DNA of 34,019 nt from Aliiglaciecola sp. (lineage in GTDB: Bacteria > Pseudomonadota > Gammaproteobacteria > Enterobacterales > Alteromonadaceae), in NCBI GenBank assembly GCA_028356795.1, contig JAOMVH010000011.1, positions 1 to 34,019 on the forward strand, read 5' to 3'. Every line of letters starts with the position of its first letter. Position 1 is the first letter of the stretch. A program made the translations under genes and the position numbers. The notes below the pieces were generated by a model. That model was not told the DNA's origin. It saw only the letters and a list, made by a program, of their open reading frames with translations, and searched no databases. Shown here piece after piece: positions 1 to 8,604 of this stretch.

Positions 1-173
1 AGTCTAAAAAAAAGTTAATACAGTAAGCATTGGGTGTTTCTAAGCGCTATTTTCTGAGAATAGATAAAATAGACGTTATTAAGGACATCAGTAGGCTAAT
101 ATTTTTGCTAAAAATGAAATGGGAGATGGATCTGGTTGGTCGCCTAGGCAGGAACCAAGTATTTGTAATATAA

Positions 174-204
174 AAAATCCGATGAGTATTTCCCATCGGA
201 TTTT
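174..204 (-). terminator. Rho-independent terminator of the sigma/DUF3379 operon
   Basis: An 11-bp stem (AAAATCCGATG against CATCGGATTTT) encloses a loop of about 9 nt and, read on the minus strand, runs into a T-rich tract. It lies about 30 nt beyond the stop of the DUF3379 gene, so it most likely ends that two-gene transcript. Nothing else in bases 1-173 could be assigned; that part is AT-rich and carries no convincing gene. Confidence 0.8.
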
Positions 205-233
205 GTCGGTCTTGATGCAGAGTGTGGCTATAA

Positions 234-947
234 CTAGGCTGAGAAAAGCATATTTTGTTTCAGTTTAAACTTAATTTCTTTAAGGGCCGCTTCTTTTTCT
301 CCCACGACTACCACACTTGCGTGATTAGCATCGAACATCTCACCCTGCATTTGGCCGTCACCAAAAGTATCTTCAAGGGTTAATCGGTCAGTGTGAGGGA
401 CAACAAACACGGTCACTTTTGCACCACTGGTGTCTTCCATCACCATATGATAACTTCTGATACCGTCAAAATTGCAAAAGTTTGCGTATAATATTCTGCC
501 GATGCTTTGTTTAAATTCAGCACCTAAGCTGGCCAGCTGAGTATTCACCTTGCCGATTTCAATGTTGCCACTGGCTTTTAAAGCATAGCCACCACCTTCT
601 TCATACACATGCGCCAATGCGTGCTCACCAAGATAAACAACGTTCTGCTGTTGCCATAATGTGAAATTTAATCCAAAGGTAAATACCACTGACGCAGCAA
701 TTGCTAGATGAATCTTGCGTTTGCGCTTATTGACGTTATGACTTTCCAACGACTGGCGCAAAATAAGTTTGCTAGCTAAGTCTTCTGGTACGCTCACTTT
801 TGCTGCTTGTTTAATCGCACCATCAAGCTGTTTCAACTCATTCCAGAATTCTTGCTTTTTTGCGTCAGAATCTGCCGCATTTTTTACGTTTTCGTCAGCA
901 CTATTTGGGGCTGCGTAAATGGTACGACGAAATTCTAAATCATCCAT
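234..947 (-). CDS. DUF3379 family membrane protein, probable anti-sigma or sigma-linked regulator
   Basis: A 237-aa protein recognised as DUF3379 by overall pattern and by position directly after an ECF sigma gene. The N-terminal ~75 residues are charged and cytosolic-looking; a single hydrophobic segment at about residues 80-98 (IAASVVFTFGLNFTLW) follows a basic KRKRK cluster, predicting N-in orientation with a ~135-residue external C-terminal domain. I chose the ATG at 947 rather than the in-frame GTG at 956 because an AGAGG ribosome site lies 8 nt upstream of the ATG. The gene overlaps the sigma gene by 8 nt, so translation is probably coupled. That topology and linkage fit an anti-sigma factor, but I see no zinc-binding HxxxCxxC motif, so this role is inferred from context. 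Confidence 0.75.
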   Translation of the reverse strand: MDDLEFRRTIYAAPNSADENVKNAADSDAKKQEFWNELKQLDGAIKQAAKVSVPEDLASKLILRQSLESHNVNKRKRKIHLAIAASVVFTFGLNFTLWQQQNVVYLGEHALAHVYEEGGGYALKASGNIEIGKVNTQLASLGAEFKQSIGRILYANFCNFDGIRSYHMVMEDTSGAKVTVFVVPHTDRLTLEDTFGDGQMQGEMFDANHASVVVVGEKEAALKEIKFKLKQNMLFSA

Positions 948-1497
948 TTTTAACACCTCTGCTGTTATCTGTCCTTTCTAATGACTCTTTCAATTGATTG
1001 CGTGCTCTAAATAAACGGGTCATTACCGTATTTTTATTTAAATCAAGCTGCTGCGCTATCTCTTCACCGCTATAACCAAAAATGATTTGCAGCATCAATG
1101 GCTCTCGGTATTCGTCACTCAATTCAGCCATTAGCCTTCTTAATTCACGATGTTCGATTTCAGTTTCATTTGACAAACTCTCGTCGGCAATAGACACATC
1201 ATCCATATCAACCAGGTCAAATTGTTTACGCTCAAAACGACGGGCGTTTTCGCGTCTCAAGATAGTTATAAGCCAAGACTTGGCAGCCTTCTCGTCTTTC
1301 AAGGAATCCAAAGATTTCCAAGCTCTTAAAAAGGTTTCTTGCACAATGTCTTCGGCGACGGCCTTATCTTTGACCGACCAATATGCATATCTGAATATGT
1401 CACTGTGAAGCGCATTGACCAGCGCCTCATAGCGTTTTTGTTTATTTGCCATGTCCTCAGAGACCGAGTCATTGGCAGGTTGCTTTCGAGAAAACAT
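940..1497 (-). CDS. ECF-subfamily RNA polymerase sigma-70 factor
   Basis: A 185-aa protein with the two conserved ECF regions. Region 2 spans about residues 22-90 and contains the core-binding/-10 segment AEDIVQETFLRAW. Region 4 spans about 118-172 with the helix-turn-helix GYSGEEIAQQLDLNKNTVMTR. Length is normal for ECF factors. It directs RNA polymerase to a regulon that cannot be read from here. The downstream overlapping DUF3379 membrane protein is its likely partner. The ATG at 1497 lacks a good ribosome site; an in-frame ATG at codon 16 (MANKQKRYE) has GAGG just upstream but only 2 nt away, so the start is uncertain. An 11-bp inverted repeat lies 36 nt upstream. Confidence 0.9.
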   Translation of the reverse strand: MFSRKQPANDSVSEDMANKQKRYEALVNALHSDIFRYAYWSVKDKAVAEDIVQETFLRAWKSLDSLKDEKAAKSWLITILRRENARRFERKQFDLVDMDDVSIADESLSNETEIEHRELRRLMAELSDEYREPLMLQIIFGYSGEEIAQQLDLNKNTVMTRLFRARNQLKESLERTDNSRGVKNG

Positions 1498-1533
1498 AGG
1501 ACTTTTTGCCTTTTTTTGTAAGAGACTGATAGT

Positions 1534-1563
1534 AAATGATTTTTATAAAAACAAAAATCATTT
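1534..1563. repeat. Perfect 11-bp inverted repeat upstream of the ECF sigma gene
   Basis: AAATGATTTTT (1534-1544) and AAAAATCATTT (1553-1563) are perfect reverse complements separated by 8 nt. The repeat sits in the sigma gene leader/promoter region on the minus strand, downstream of the preceding gene's terminator. It could be a protein-binding site or an mRNA hairpin near the sigma start. It is AT-rich, and no run of T directly follows on the minus strand that would make it an obvious terminator. Confidence 0.55.
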
Positions 1564-1584
1564 GCAACAGCAGCATTTCGCATA

Positions 1585-1609
1585 AAAAATCCGGACTTAG
1601 CCGGATTTT
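1585..1609 (-). terminator. Rho-independent terminator after the DUF885 gene
   Basis: AAAATCCGG and CCGGATTTT form a 9-bp stem with a 6-nt loop, followed on the minus strand by a T tract (TTTTTT). It lies about 40 nt past the stop of the DUF885 lipoprotein gene and separates the long moxR-bat transcript from the sigma operon. Confidence 0.8.
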
Positions 1610-1649
1610 CAAACAAAGATCGTTGCGAACTATCAGTAGCAATATACTT

Positions 1650-3503
1650 TTATTTCTGACTTGCTACCCATGACTGTATCTTGTTTTCTAAAATATTCAA
1701 TGGTACGGGTCCGTCTTTGAGGATCTCGTCATGGAAACCGCGATAATCGAATTTATTGCCCAACTGTTCCATTGCATTGGCTCTTAGCTCCATGATTTTT
1801 AATTTGCCTATCATGTAAGCGGTTGCCTGTCCTGGCATCGCAATATAGCGCTCGATGGCTTTCACAGAATCATTTTCTGGATTAGGCGTGTTTTCAATCA
1901 AATAGGCAATCGCTTCTTCACGGCTCCACTTTTTGGCGTGAATACCGGTATCAACGACTAAACGGCATGCTCGCCACAGTTCCATTGCTAAACGGCCAAA
2001 GTCTGAGTAGGGGTCTTCATAAAAGCCCATATCTTTTGCAAGCTCTTCTGTATATAGCCCCCAGCCTTCGGTATATGCGGTAAACGAAACATATTTTTGG
2101 AACTCTGGTATGCCGTCTAATTCTTGCGCAATAGCGCGTTGCATATGATGACCAGGGATCCCTTCATGATAGGCTAACGCTTCCATTTGATAAGTTGGCA
2201 TATCTTGCATATTGTACAAATTTGCGTAATAGGTACCCGGTCTCGAACCATCTTTTGATGGGCTTTGATAGAAGGCTTTTCCAGCTGATTTCTCCCTGAA
2301 TGCTTCTACCCGTTTAACCACCATTCTGGCTTCAGGAGTAAGACCAAAATATTCAGGAATTTTGGTTTCCATCTGATCGATCAATGCTTTGGCCTCAGCC
2401 ATGTAGCGTTGGCGACCTTCATCATTACTAGGATAATAAAATTGTGGGCTGGTACGCATAAACTCAAAAAATTCTTTTAATGAGCCTTCAAAGTTGACCT
2501 GCTTCATGATGTCTCGCATCAGAGTATGAATACGCTCTACATTTTCTAAGCCGATCTGATGAACTTGGTCAGCATTGTAATCGGTGGTGGTAAACCATGC
2601 CAAACGATTGTCGTACCACTTATCACCATCAGGAAGACGCCAGACACCGTCGCCATCAGGGGTTATCTGTCTTTGCTTTTGTAATTCCGCTATCAAGGCT
2701 TGATAAGCTGGTAGCACTGAATCTTGCAATGCTTGCCTGGCTTGAGCACTAAGGCCGGACTTTTCAGCGTTGGATATTTCCAATTTATCCAATTTTGCTT
2801 GAAAGTCGTTCCAAATGGTTGAGTCTTCAGCAGATTCAGCGAATGGATTACCACTAATGACATTTTGTGAAGCTTGGATCATTTGGTCGTATGACCATTT
2901 AGGCGGAAAAACACCTAGTTTTTCGCGGATCTGCAATTGCTCAATGGTTTGTGCGAATAGTGTTTCCACCCCGTTTAAGCGCGAAATGTAGTCTTCCGCA
3001 TCTTTCAGTGTATCAATTTTGTGTATATTGCTTAAAAAACTCGGCACCACAGTGTGGATGGCTCTAAATTGATGCATGATGTAGGTGTGATGTCTGAATT
3101 CATCATTAGCCAAACGTCTTTGTAAGTCGACGATAGCAATATCCAAGCTCAATTTTTGCTGGTCACTAAGCTGGCTTTTATCAAACCCCTTTAGATCTTC
3201 TAAGCGTGTCAGTTGAATTTGCTTTTGCTCATCATTGCTTGCTTCGCTAATGTCATTCCACTTATCGTAATCCCACTTGTATCCTAAGTAACTTTGATAC
3301 ATGGGCGAGCGCTTCAAATCCGCATCAAACATATTTTCAAAATAGCGAGTTAGACGAGCAGACTCAGTTTCAGGAGCTTGTTGTTTTTCCGCACTAACCT
3401 CTTGGGGCTGGGCCTGTGGCTGTGTTTGCTGTTCGGGCTGTGAGCACCCCATGAGCGACATCGCAAGAACGGATAACGGAAACAGTGTACGGGTAATTTT
3501 CAT
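1650..3503 (-). CDS. DUF885 family lipoprotein, putative zinc metallopeptidase
   Basis: A 617-aa protein. The N terminus is a lipoprotein signal: basic start, hydrophobic stretch, and lipobox LMGC with the lipidated cysteine at residue 20, followed by a Q/P-rich linker to about residue 45. The rest matches the DUF885 family. The signature HEGIPGHH is at residues 446-453 (HExxxH-type, His446, Glu447), with a downstream TEGW segment that supplies a further conserved Glu, the pattern seen in gluzincin-like peptidases. It is therefore expected to be an envelope-anchored peptidase; the substrate is unknown. It starts 29 nt after batD in the same direction with AGGA upstream of its ATG, and may be the last gene of that operon or have its own promoter. 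Confidence 0.88.
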   Translation of the reverse strand: MKITRTLFPLSVLAMSLMGCSQPEQQTQPQAQPQEVSAEKQQAPETESARLTRYFENMFDADLKRSPMYQSYLGYKWDYDKWNDISEASNDEQKQIQLTRLEDLKGFDKSQLSDQQKLSLDIAIVDLQRRLANDEFRHHTYIMHQFRAIHTVVPSFLSNIHKIDTLKDAEDYISRLNGVETLFAQTIEQLQIREKLGVFPPKWSYDQMIQASQNVISGNPFAESAEDSTIWNDFQAKLDKLEISNAEKSGLSAQARQALQDSVLPAYQALIAELQKQRQITPDGDGVWRLPDGDKWYDNRLAWFTTTDYNADQVHQIGLENVERIHTLMRDIMKQVNFEGSLKEFFEFMRTSPQFYYPSNDEGRQRYMAEAKALIDQMETKIPEYFGLTPEARMVVKRVEAFREKSAGKAFYQSPSKDGSRPGTYYANLYNMQDMPTYQMEALAYHEGIPGHHMQRAIAQELDGIPEFQKYVSFTAYTEGWGLYTEELAKDMGFYEDPYSDFGRLAMELWRACRLVVDTGIHAKKWSREEAIAYLIENTPNPENDSVKAIERYIAMPGQATAYMIGKLKIMELRANAMEQLGNKFDYRGFHDEILKDGPVPLNILENKIQSWVASQK

Positions 3504-3532
3504 AGTTTTTTCCTGAATGGCAACATACTTTA

Positions 3533-5254
3533 TTATTGATATAAAGGGGGGAGTTGCGTCGCCTGTTTATGTTGGTTAAGAATACGTTTCCGAACTTGTT
3601 CTAGTTCATCTATCAACGATTCGCTTTTCCAACTACTGCTGCCTTGAGCATACTCACTGGCGAACATGATTTCAATCTGACTATGCAAGTTTGCGTATTG
3701 CTGCCAATTTATCGGCTCACCGGCATCACGTTCACCAGCGTCAGTGATGCATGTTTTCCATGTTTCTATGGCTGCATGAATATCACCCGGCTTGCCATTT
3801 TTTGCCACAGACTTTAGCTGCTTCCAGTGGTCTTTTTCTGTTTGATTGACCATTTTTACTCGGGGAGCTTTTTGGGGATTACGATTAGCATGCCAGTACC
3901 ACGCAAATACCGTTAATATCCACATGCCTAATAGTAGCCAACTGCTAGCACTCCAAAATGTCGCGACTTCAACAGTTTTAATCGTTGGTGACAACGTGTT
4001 GTCTGTTATTTGTGCACTCGAATCGTCAGTAATGGGAGCGGGTGGGGTGGAAAGTGGCACAGTCGTGGTTCCCGTAGTCGACGGGGCAACTGCAATACTT
4101 TTAGCTGGAATTTGCGCAAATTCCATTTTCTGAGTTCTAGTGTTAAACCAGGCAACCTTCACCGGTGGCAGCACAAATTGTCCGGCTCGATTGGGAATGA
4201 TGGCGATATTCTCTACACGTTGTGCGATTAAATTGCCATCTTTCACCACAGATGCGGTTGTTGCCTGATCCGGATAAATCTTAAAATCAGGTGGATAGAT
4301 GCCCGTAATCTGAGGCAGTTGTTCCTCTGCTACACCTAACACTGAAAGCGTGAGAGTACGTGTAATTGGCTCACCAGCTTTTATCTCTGACAGAGCCGGT
4401 TGCCATTCTTCATTGAGTTGCACGTACTCACTGGGTAACCAGTGTTCGTTAAAGGATGGGGGGATTGGTTTTACCGTCAATGCTACATCTGGGGCTACAC
4501 GGTTAATGGGCCGCGTTTGATTGAAGTAACTAAAACTATTACGACTACGATCGATAATTTCAGCTTCAAATAAAGGCCCTTTAACGGTGATATCGCCACT
4601 GGCTTGTGGAATGATGCCGTAACGACGTTCGATGATTCGATAACGTTGGCCATCAACAATGTCAGAATATTCTTTGTCATCGCCAAGCTTTTTTATTTCA
4701 GCATTTTCAATCTGTGGGTTGGCAAGACTGCCTCTTTGAAGTTCTACCGCTAAATGAATTTTAACTGTATAGGTGATTAATTGCTGTACATAGGGCTGTT
4801 GGATATCTACCGATGTTGTTACAAATGCTTCCCGAGCTTTACCTGGGCTGCCCGCTGAAGCTGGGATAACACGGACCGTAATAGGCTCAGTTTGCTTACC
4901 GCCAATATTGAAGCTGGGTATATCAAAGGTCCCTTGTCTGCGAGGAATTAAGATGGTTGTCCAGCTAGTCGATCGGGTGGTATTAAAATTAATGACTCGA
5001 GTTTGGGTGCTGGTTGATGTTCTACCCACAAAAAAATTGTCTGACAATGAACTTGGATCAAATGAACTAGGATCCGCGTCACCAATTGCCACAACAGATA
5101 ATACAATCGATTCATCTGCCATCGCAGGGTTTTTGTCTACGTTTGCGTTAACGCTGGCCACTTGGGCGTGAGTGACAAAACTAAACGCTAAAAGTATCAG
5201 CGTCATCAACTTGATGACCATGTTGTTTTTTGAAACCGCTAACTTCATTACCAT
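3533..5254 (-). CDS. batD: BatD-like membrane protein (oxygen-tolerance family)
   Basis: A 573-aa protein with a cleavable-type signal peptide (hydrophobic LMTLILLAFSFVTHA at about residues 16-30), a long beta-rich extracytoplasmic region, and one transmembrane helix at about residues 435-455 (SSWLLLGMWILTVFAWYW), leaving a charged cytosolic tail. This architecture and the position after VWA/TPR genes identify BatD of the Bat (Bacteroides aerotolerance) group. It probably anchors or partners the VWA proteins at the inner membrane. The start overlaps the previous stop (ATGGTAA); an in-frame ATG at 5248 in a TAATG arrangement is an equally good start, and either leaves the signal peptide intact. 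A T/P-rich segment lies just before the membrane helix. Confidence 0.88.
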   Translation of the reverse strand: MVMKLAVSKNNMVIKLMTLILLAFSFVTHAQVASVNANVDKNPAMADESIVLSVVAIGDADPSSFDPSSLSDNFFVGRTSTSTQTRVINFNTTRSTSWTTILIPRRQGTFDIPSFNIGGKQTEPITVRVIPASAGSPGKAREAFVTTSVDIQQPYVQQLITYTVKIHLAVELQRGSLANPQIENAEIKKLGDDKEYSDIVDGQRYRIIERRYGIIPQASGDITVKGPLFEAEIIDRSRNSFSYFNQTRPINRVAPDVALTVKPIPPSFNEHWLPSEYVQLNEEWQPALSEIKAGEPITRTLTLSVLGVAEEQLPQITGIYPPDFKIYPDQATTASVVKDGNLIAQRVENIAIIPNRAGQFVLPPVKVAWFNTRTQKMEFAQIPAKSIAVAPSTTGTTTVPLSTPPAPITDDSSAQITDNTLSPTIKTVEVATFWSASSWLLLGMWILTVFAWYWHANRNPQKAPRVKMVNQTEKDHWKQLKSVAKNGKPGDIHAAIETWKTCITDAGERDAGEPINWQQYANLHSQIEIMFASEYAQGSSSWKSESLIDELEQVRKRILNQHKQATQLPPLYQ

Positions 5255-7104
5255 GTTCTCTTTGTTTCGTTTGGCGCGCGATTTTTGCGTCGCTGCTGAT
5301 TTTCTAGCATCATTTTTCTCTTCAATAAGAATGCCGGATCATCAGGCACCTTGTTCAATAGGTTTTGTAAGCGCTGCATTTGCTCTCTTTGTTCGTCAGT
5401 CATAGGTTGCTCAGACTGCTGCAGTTGTTCTTGTTGCTCTTGGCTTTCTGAATCTTTTTGTTCGGACTGTTGTTCAGATTGATCTGTTTGTTGTTCCGCA
5501 TCGTCGGGTTGTTGTTCAGAGTCTTGTTGTTCTTGTTCTTGTTCTTGTTCTTGTTCTTGTTCTTGATCTTGTGATTGCGACTCATTGTTCTGAGATTGTT
5601 GGTTTTGCTGTTGTTGATCTTGCTGTTCCTGTTGCTCAGAATCTTGTTGCTGCTGATCCTGGTCTTGCTCTGAATCTTCACTGTCGCCTTGATCACTGTC
5701 TTGATTTTGTTGTTGAGACTCTTGTTGTTCTAGCATTTTCTCTAACAAGGATTTATTCGCTGCGGCTTGCTCATGGCCAGGTTCTTCCATCAATACTTCA
5801 TTGTATGCTTCAATGGCTTTTTCCAACTCACCCAGTTGCGCTAAAGTATTGCCTTGGTTGTATATTGCCTCAATGCCTTGTGCGTCAGAATATGCCTGCA
5901 AGGCACCTTCATAATCGCCTTGGCGGTATAGTGCTGCACCTTTCCAAAGGGGATCCGTGAATTTTTCAGCGGCTGCGTCATATTGCTCTTGTTGAAACGC
6001 GCTCTGTCCTTGTTGGTTGTCATTTTTGAACCAGTCTTGCCATTCAACAGCGTAAGTCGGCTTAGCAATAAAACTAGATGACATTAGCCCCACCAAGAAC
6101 ACCGTGATATACCCTCTGCGAAAAGCATAGGCGGCAAGAGGAAGTAGCAAAAATAGCAAGTAGGGGCCGTCTTCTCTCCATTCATCGCCAAATTTATCAT
6201 CGGCTGATGAATTTGATTCCGTGTCTCTTTCTAACAGGGGTTGACTAACCAAGTTGTCAATATCCGAGTCGTCAGCTGAGATGGTCGCGTATCTACCACC
6301 GCTTCTTGATGCCAGTGCTGATAGCTGAGCTGCATCAAGTTTTGGGAGCACGATTGCGCCTCGATTATTTTTGAGGAAGTCACCGTCGAGTAGTTGAATA
6401 GGTGCGCCTTGGGAGGTGCCAACCCCAAGAATCGAAATGCGATAGTTTAATGACGATATTAGTTGATTGAGCTGGGCCACCTGAGACATCTCGATACCGT
6501 CAGTAACCCAAAATATTTCTCCGTCAAAATAACCCGCGTTTTCAAGCAAATCGGCTGCCATTTGAATGCCCAAGATAGGATCACTGCCTGCCACTGGCAT
6601 AATCTCTGGTGACAAACTGGGCAGCAGGGTCGTCAGGTTTTGCGCATCGGAGCTCAGCGGACTGATCCTGAATGCGTCACCCGCATAGGCCACAAGACCA
6701 ATATCACCTTCAGCTAACTCATTGATCAAATCAATCGTCTTAAACTTGGCTCGGCTTAATCGATTTGGTTTGATATCGGTAGATCTCATTGACATGGACA
6801 TATCTATAACAATGACCTTTCCCGCGTTTAGTTGAAACACTGGTCGAGGAAGTTTTTCCCATGTTGGTCCTGCTAGCGCAGTAACAGCAATGATCCAAGC
6901 AATGGCGAGCAGGCTAAAAGGGGGCCGATGATGAGAAGCTTGTTGCCCAGAAACCAAATGTTGGTATAGGTGGGAGGGGAGTACCCCTTGCCAGCCTGAC
7001 TGGCTGCGTTTTATTTTTACTACTATCAACACCAAGAGTAAAAGCGGGATCAATGCATAAAACCAGTCTGGACGAAGAAAATGAAATTGTTGCCAATCAA
7101 TCAT
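5248..7104 (-). CDS. batB/batC: Fused BatB/BatC: VWA domain plus TPR membrane protein
   Basis: A 618-aa protein. Two hydrophobic segments near the N terminus (about residues 15-31 and 62-80) precede a von Willebrand A domain with an intact MIDAS motif D101-M-S-M-S105 and a later TDG loop. A further hydrophobic region lies at about 312-350. Then come TPR-like repeats (about 360-445; GDYEGALQAYSDA, GELEKAIEAYNEV) and an extremely Gln/Glu/Asp-rich tail (about 455-585). In some bacteria the VWA and TPR parts are separate BatB and BatC proteins; here they are one chain. Start ATG overlaps the batA stop by ATGA, so coupled translation is likely. The VWA metal site should bind partner proteins, plausibly regulated by MoxR. 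Confidence 0.88.
   Translation of the reverse strand: MIDWQQFHFLRPDWFYALIPLLLLVLIVVKIKRSQSGWQGVLPSHLYQHLVSGQQASHHRPPFSLLAIAWIIAVTALAGPTWEKLPRPVFQLNAGKVIVIDMSMSMRSTDIKPNRLSRAKFKTIDLINELAEGDIGLVAYAGDAFRISPLSSDAQNLTTLLPSLSPEIMPVAGSDPILGIQMAADLLENAGYFDGEIFWVTDGIEMSQVAQLNQLISSLNYRISILGVGTSQGAPIQLLDGDFLKNNRGAIVLPKLDAAQLSALASRSGGRYATISADDSDIDNLVSQPLLERDTESNSSADDKFGDEWREDGPYLLFLLLPLAAYAFRRGYITVFLVGLMSSSFIAKPTYAVEWQDWFKNDNQQGQSAFQQEQYDAAAEKFTDPLWKGAALYRQGDYEGALQAYSDAQGIEAIYNQGNTLAQLGELEKAIEAYNEVLMEEPGHEQAAANKSLLEKMLEQQESQQQNQDSDQGDSEDSEQDQDQQQQDSEQQEQQDQQQQNQQSQNNESQSQDQEQEQEQEQEQEQQDSEQQPDDAEQQTDQSEQQSEQKDSESQEQQEQLQQSEQPMTDEQREQMQRLQNLLNKVPDDPAFLLKRKMMLENQQRRKNRAPNETKRTW
5530..5571. repeat. Hexanucleotide tandem repeat (TTCTTG)6 within batB/C
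   Basis: Six perfect TTCTTG units occupy 5530-5565 and a seventh unit has one change (ATCTTG). On the coding strand this is CAAGAA, giving an alternating Gln-Glu run inside the acidic, Gln-rich tail. Because the unit is 6 nt, slippage would lengthen or shorten the tail without changing frame. Confidence 0.9.
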
Positions 7105-8105
7105 GTCACGCTCCTTTTAACCTTGCCCAATAGCCAAATGAACAAGGTGCGCATGGCAATGATGACAGTGATTAATAAGGCAAATGCCAAGGGGTAATAA
7201 TACAAAGCTTGTAGCGGGCGCATTTGACGACTTTCTCTTTCGATAGGTTCTAGCTCATCCAAAATCGCATATATTTGTTGTAACTCTTGTGTGTCTTTGG
7301 CTCTGAAGTAACGGCCCCCTGTCGACTCTGCTAACGTTGTTAACATGCCTTCATCCAAATCTCTTGAAGGGTTGGTTCTGCGCATGCCAAAAAAGCCTTG
7401 AGTGACCATTGATTCAGCGCCTACACCGATAGTGTAAATCGTGACATCATTATTGATTGCAAGCTCATTGGCTTGTTCCGGTGTGATATTACCCACCGTA
7501 TTTTGACCATCTGTTAATAGAATGACGACCTTATTGGATTCTTCTTTATTGGCGAAACGTTTTATCGATAGGCCAATGGCATCGCCAATTGCGGTTTGTT
7601 CACCAACAAGTCCTATTTGGCTTTCTTTTAACAGCGTTTCGACGGTTTTTCTGTCATAGGTTAGTGGTGCTTGCAAATAGGCCGTATCGGCAAACAAAAT
7701 CAGGCCAAGTCGGTCACCCACGCGGCGCTCTATAAAATCTCCCAAAACTTCTTTTATCATCGTTAGGCGGTTAACTTGACGGTTATTCACCACCATATCT
7801 TCTTGGTTCATGCTACCGGATAAATCGACTGCCAACATCAAATCTCTGCCTTGTGAAGGTATGCTGATGGGCTCTCCTAACCATTGAGGCCTTGCGGCGG
7901 CGATAACGAGCGCGATCCAACCAATGATGGCAAGGAGCAAATTGATTCTACTAGGACGGTCTTTTTTGAGGTTAGCAGGTATGCCTGCGGTAAGCGAAGG
8001 TACTCGCAATGCAGCACCCTTTGCACGCGGCTTGGCGGGCAGTATTAACATAAAAAAGGGCAGAGGAAGAAACAGTAAGGCCCACAACCAAGCAAACTCA
8101 AACAT
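7101..8105 (-). CDS. batA: BatA-like VWA domain membrane protein
   Basis: A 334-aa protein counted from the ATG at 8105. A longer frame reaches 8147, but the ATG at 8105 has a GAGGT ribosome site 6-7 nt upstream and begins with the MFEFAWLWALLFLPLPFF membrane segment typical of BatA. A second helix lies at about residues 54-70, then the VWA domain with intact MIDAS D94-L-S-G-S98 (AVDLSGSM), a TDGQN loop, and a C-terminal membrane helix (about 305-328). It overlaps the DUF4381 gene by 8 nt and batB/C by 4 nt (ATGA). The VWA domain faces the cytoplasm or periplasm depending on helix count; I predict N-terminal hairpin then domain, then final anchor. Confidence 0.9.
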   Translation of the reverse strand: MFEFAWLWALLFLPLPFFMLILPAKPRAKGAALRVPSLTAGIPANLKKDRPSRINLLLAIIGWIALVIAAARPQWLGEPISIPSQGRDLMLAVDLSGSMNQEDMVVNNRQVNRLTMIKEVLGDFIERRVGDRLGLILFADTAYLQAPLTYDRKTVETLLKESQIGLVGEQTAIGDAIGLSIKRFANKEESNKVVILLTDGQNTVGNITPEQANELAINNDVTIYTIGVGAESMVTQGFFGMRRTNPSRDLDEGMLTTLAESTGGRYFRAKDTQELQQIYAILDELEPIERESRQMRPLQALYYYPLAFALLITVIIAMRTLFIWLLGKVKRSVT

Positions 8106-8604
8106 GTGATACCTCGCGTGTGTTGTTAGCAACGGCGCTGGCGCCATGCACCGGCAAACACGTTTCTATCCACAAAGTTGCAAGGGCAACACAAGGAATA
8201 TCCTGCCTTTGTGTTGCTGCGCAATAAAGACCTGCTTGGAGCTTTTCAAAATCCTGTTTAAATGTTGATTGATGGTTTACTGGTAATTGGGTCGTTAAAA
8301 ACTCGGTCCAGTCGCTTCCATGCATACTCGCAATGGAGATATCTGGATAATAGTGCATGCAAACCCGTTTTAGCAGGCCATTAACCTTAGCTTGTATCGA
8401 TGGCTCTGAGGTGTCGTATTGCGATAACTCAAGCAAGGCTGCCTTTTTAACTTTGCGAATAGTAACGTATCGTCTTATCCACAAAACGCCAAGGATCAAT
8501 AGGCCCAGAGCTATAACGATTAATACCCACCAACCCCAGGCTAATGGCCAGGGACTGACCGTTTGTGGAAGATGAATGTCTTTTAGTTGATCCAATGGGT
8601 TCAT
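8098..8604 (-). CDS. DUF4381 family membrane protein of the bat operon
   Basis: A 168-aa protein with one transmembrane helix at about residues 25-43 (WGWWVLIVIALGLLILGVLW) followed by a basic stretch and a soluble, helix-rich domain. DUF4381 proteins are regular members of moxR-DUF58-VWA operons; their biochemical job is not established. The short proline-rich N terminus (DIHLPQTVSPWPLAWGWW) is typical of the family. Start and upstream stop overlap by ATGA, consistent with tight co-translation with the DUF58 protein. Confidence 0.85.
   Translation of the reverse strand: MNPLDQLKDIHLPQTVSPWPLAWGWWVLIVIALGLLILGVLWIRRYVTIRKVKKAALLELSQYDTSEPSIQAKVNGLLKRVCMHYYPDISIASMHGSDWTEFLTTQLPVNHQSTFKQDFEKLQAGLYCAATQRQDIPCVALATLWIETCLPVHGASAVANNTREVSHV

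Noticed and set aside
5571-5960. 129-codon plus-strand frame opposite batB/C
   Set aside because: Reflects the repetitive Gln/Glu coding strand; no ribosome site or domain.
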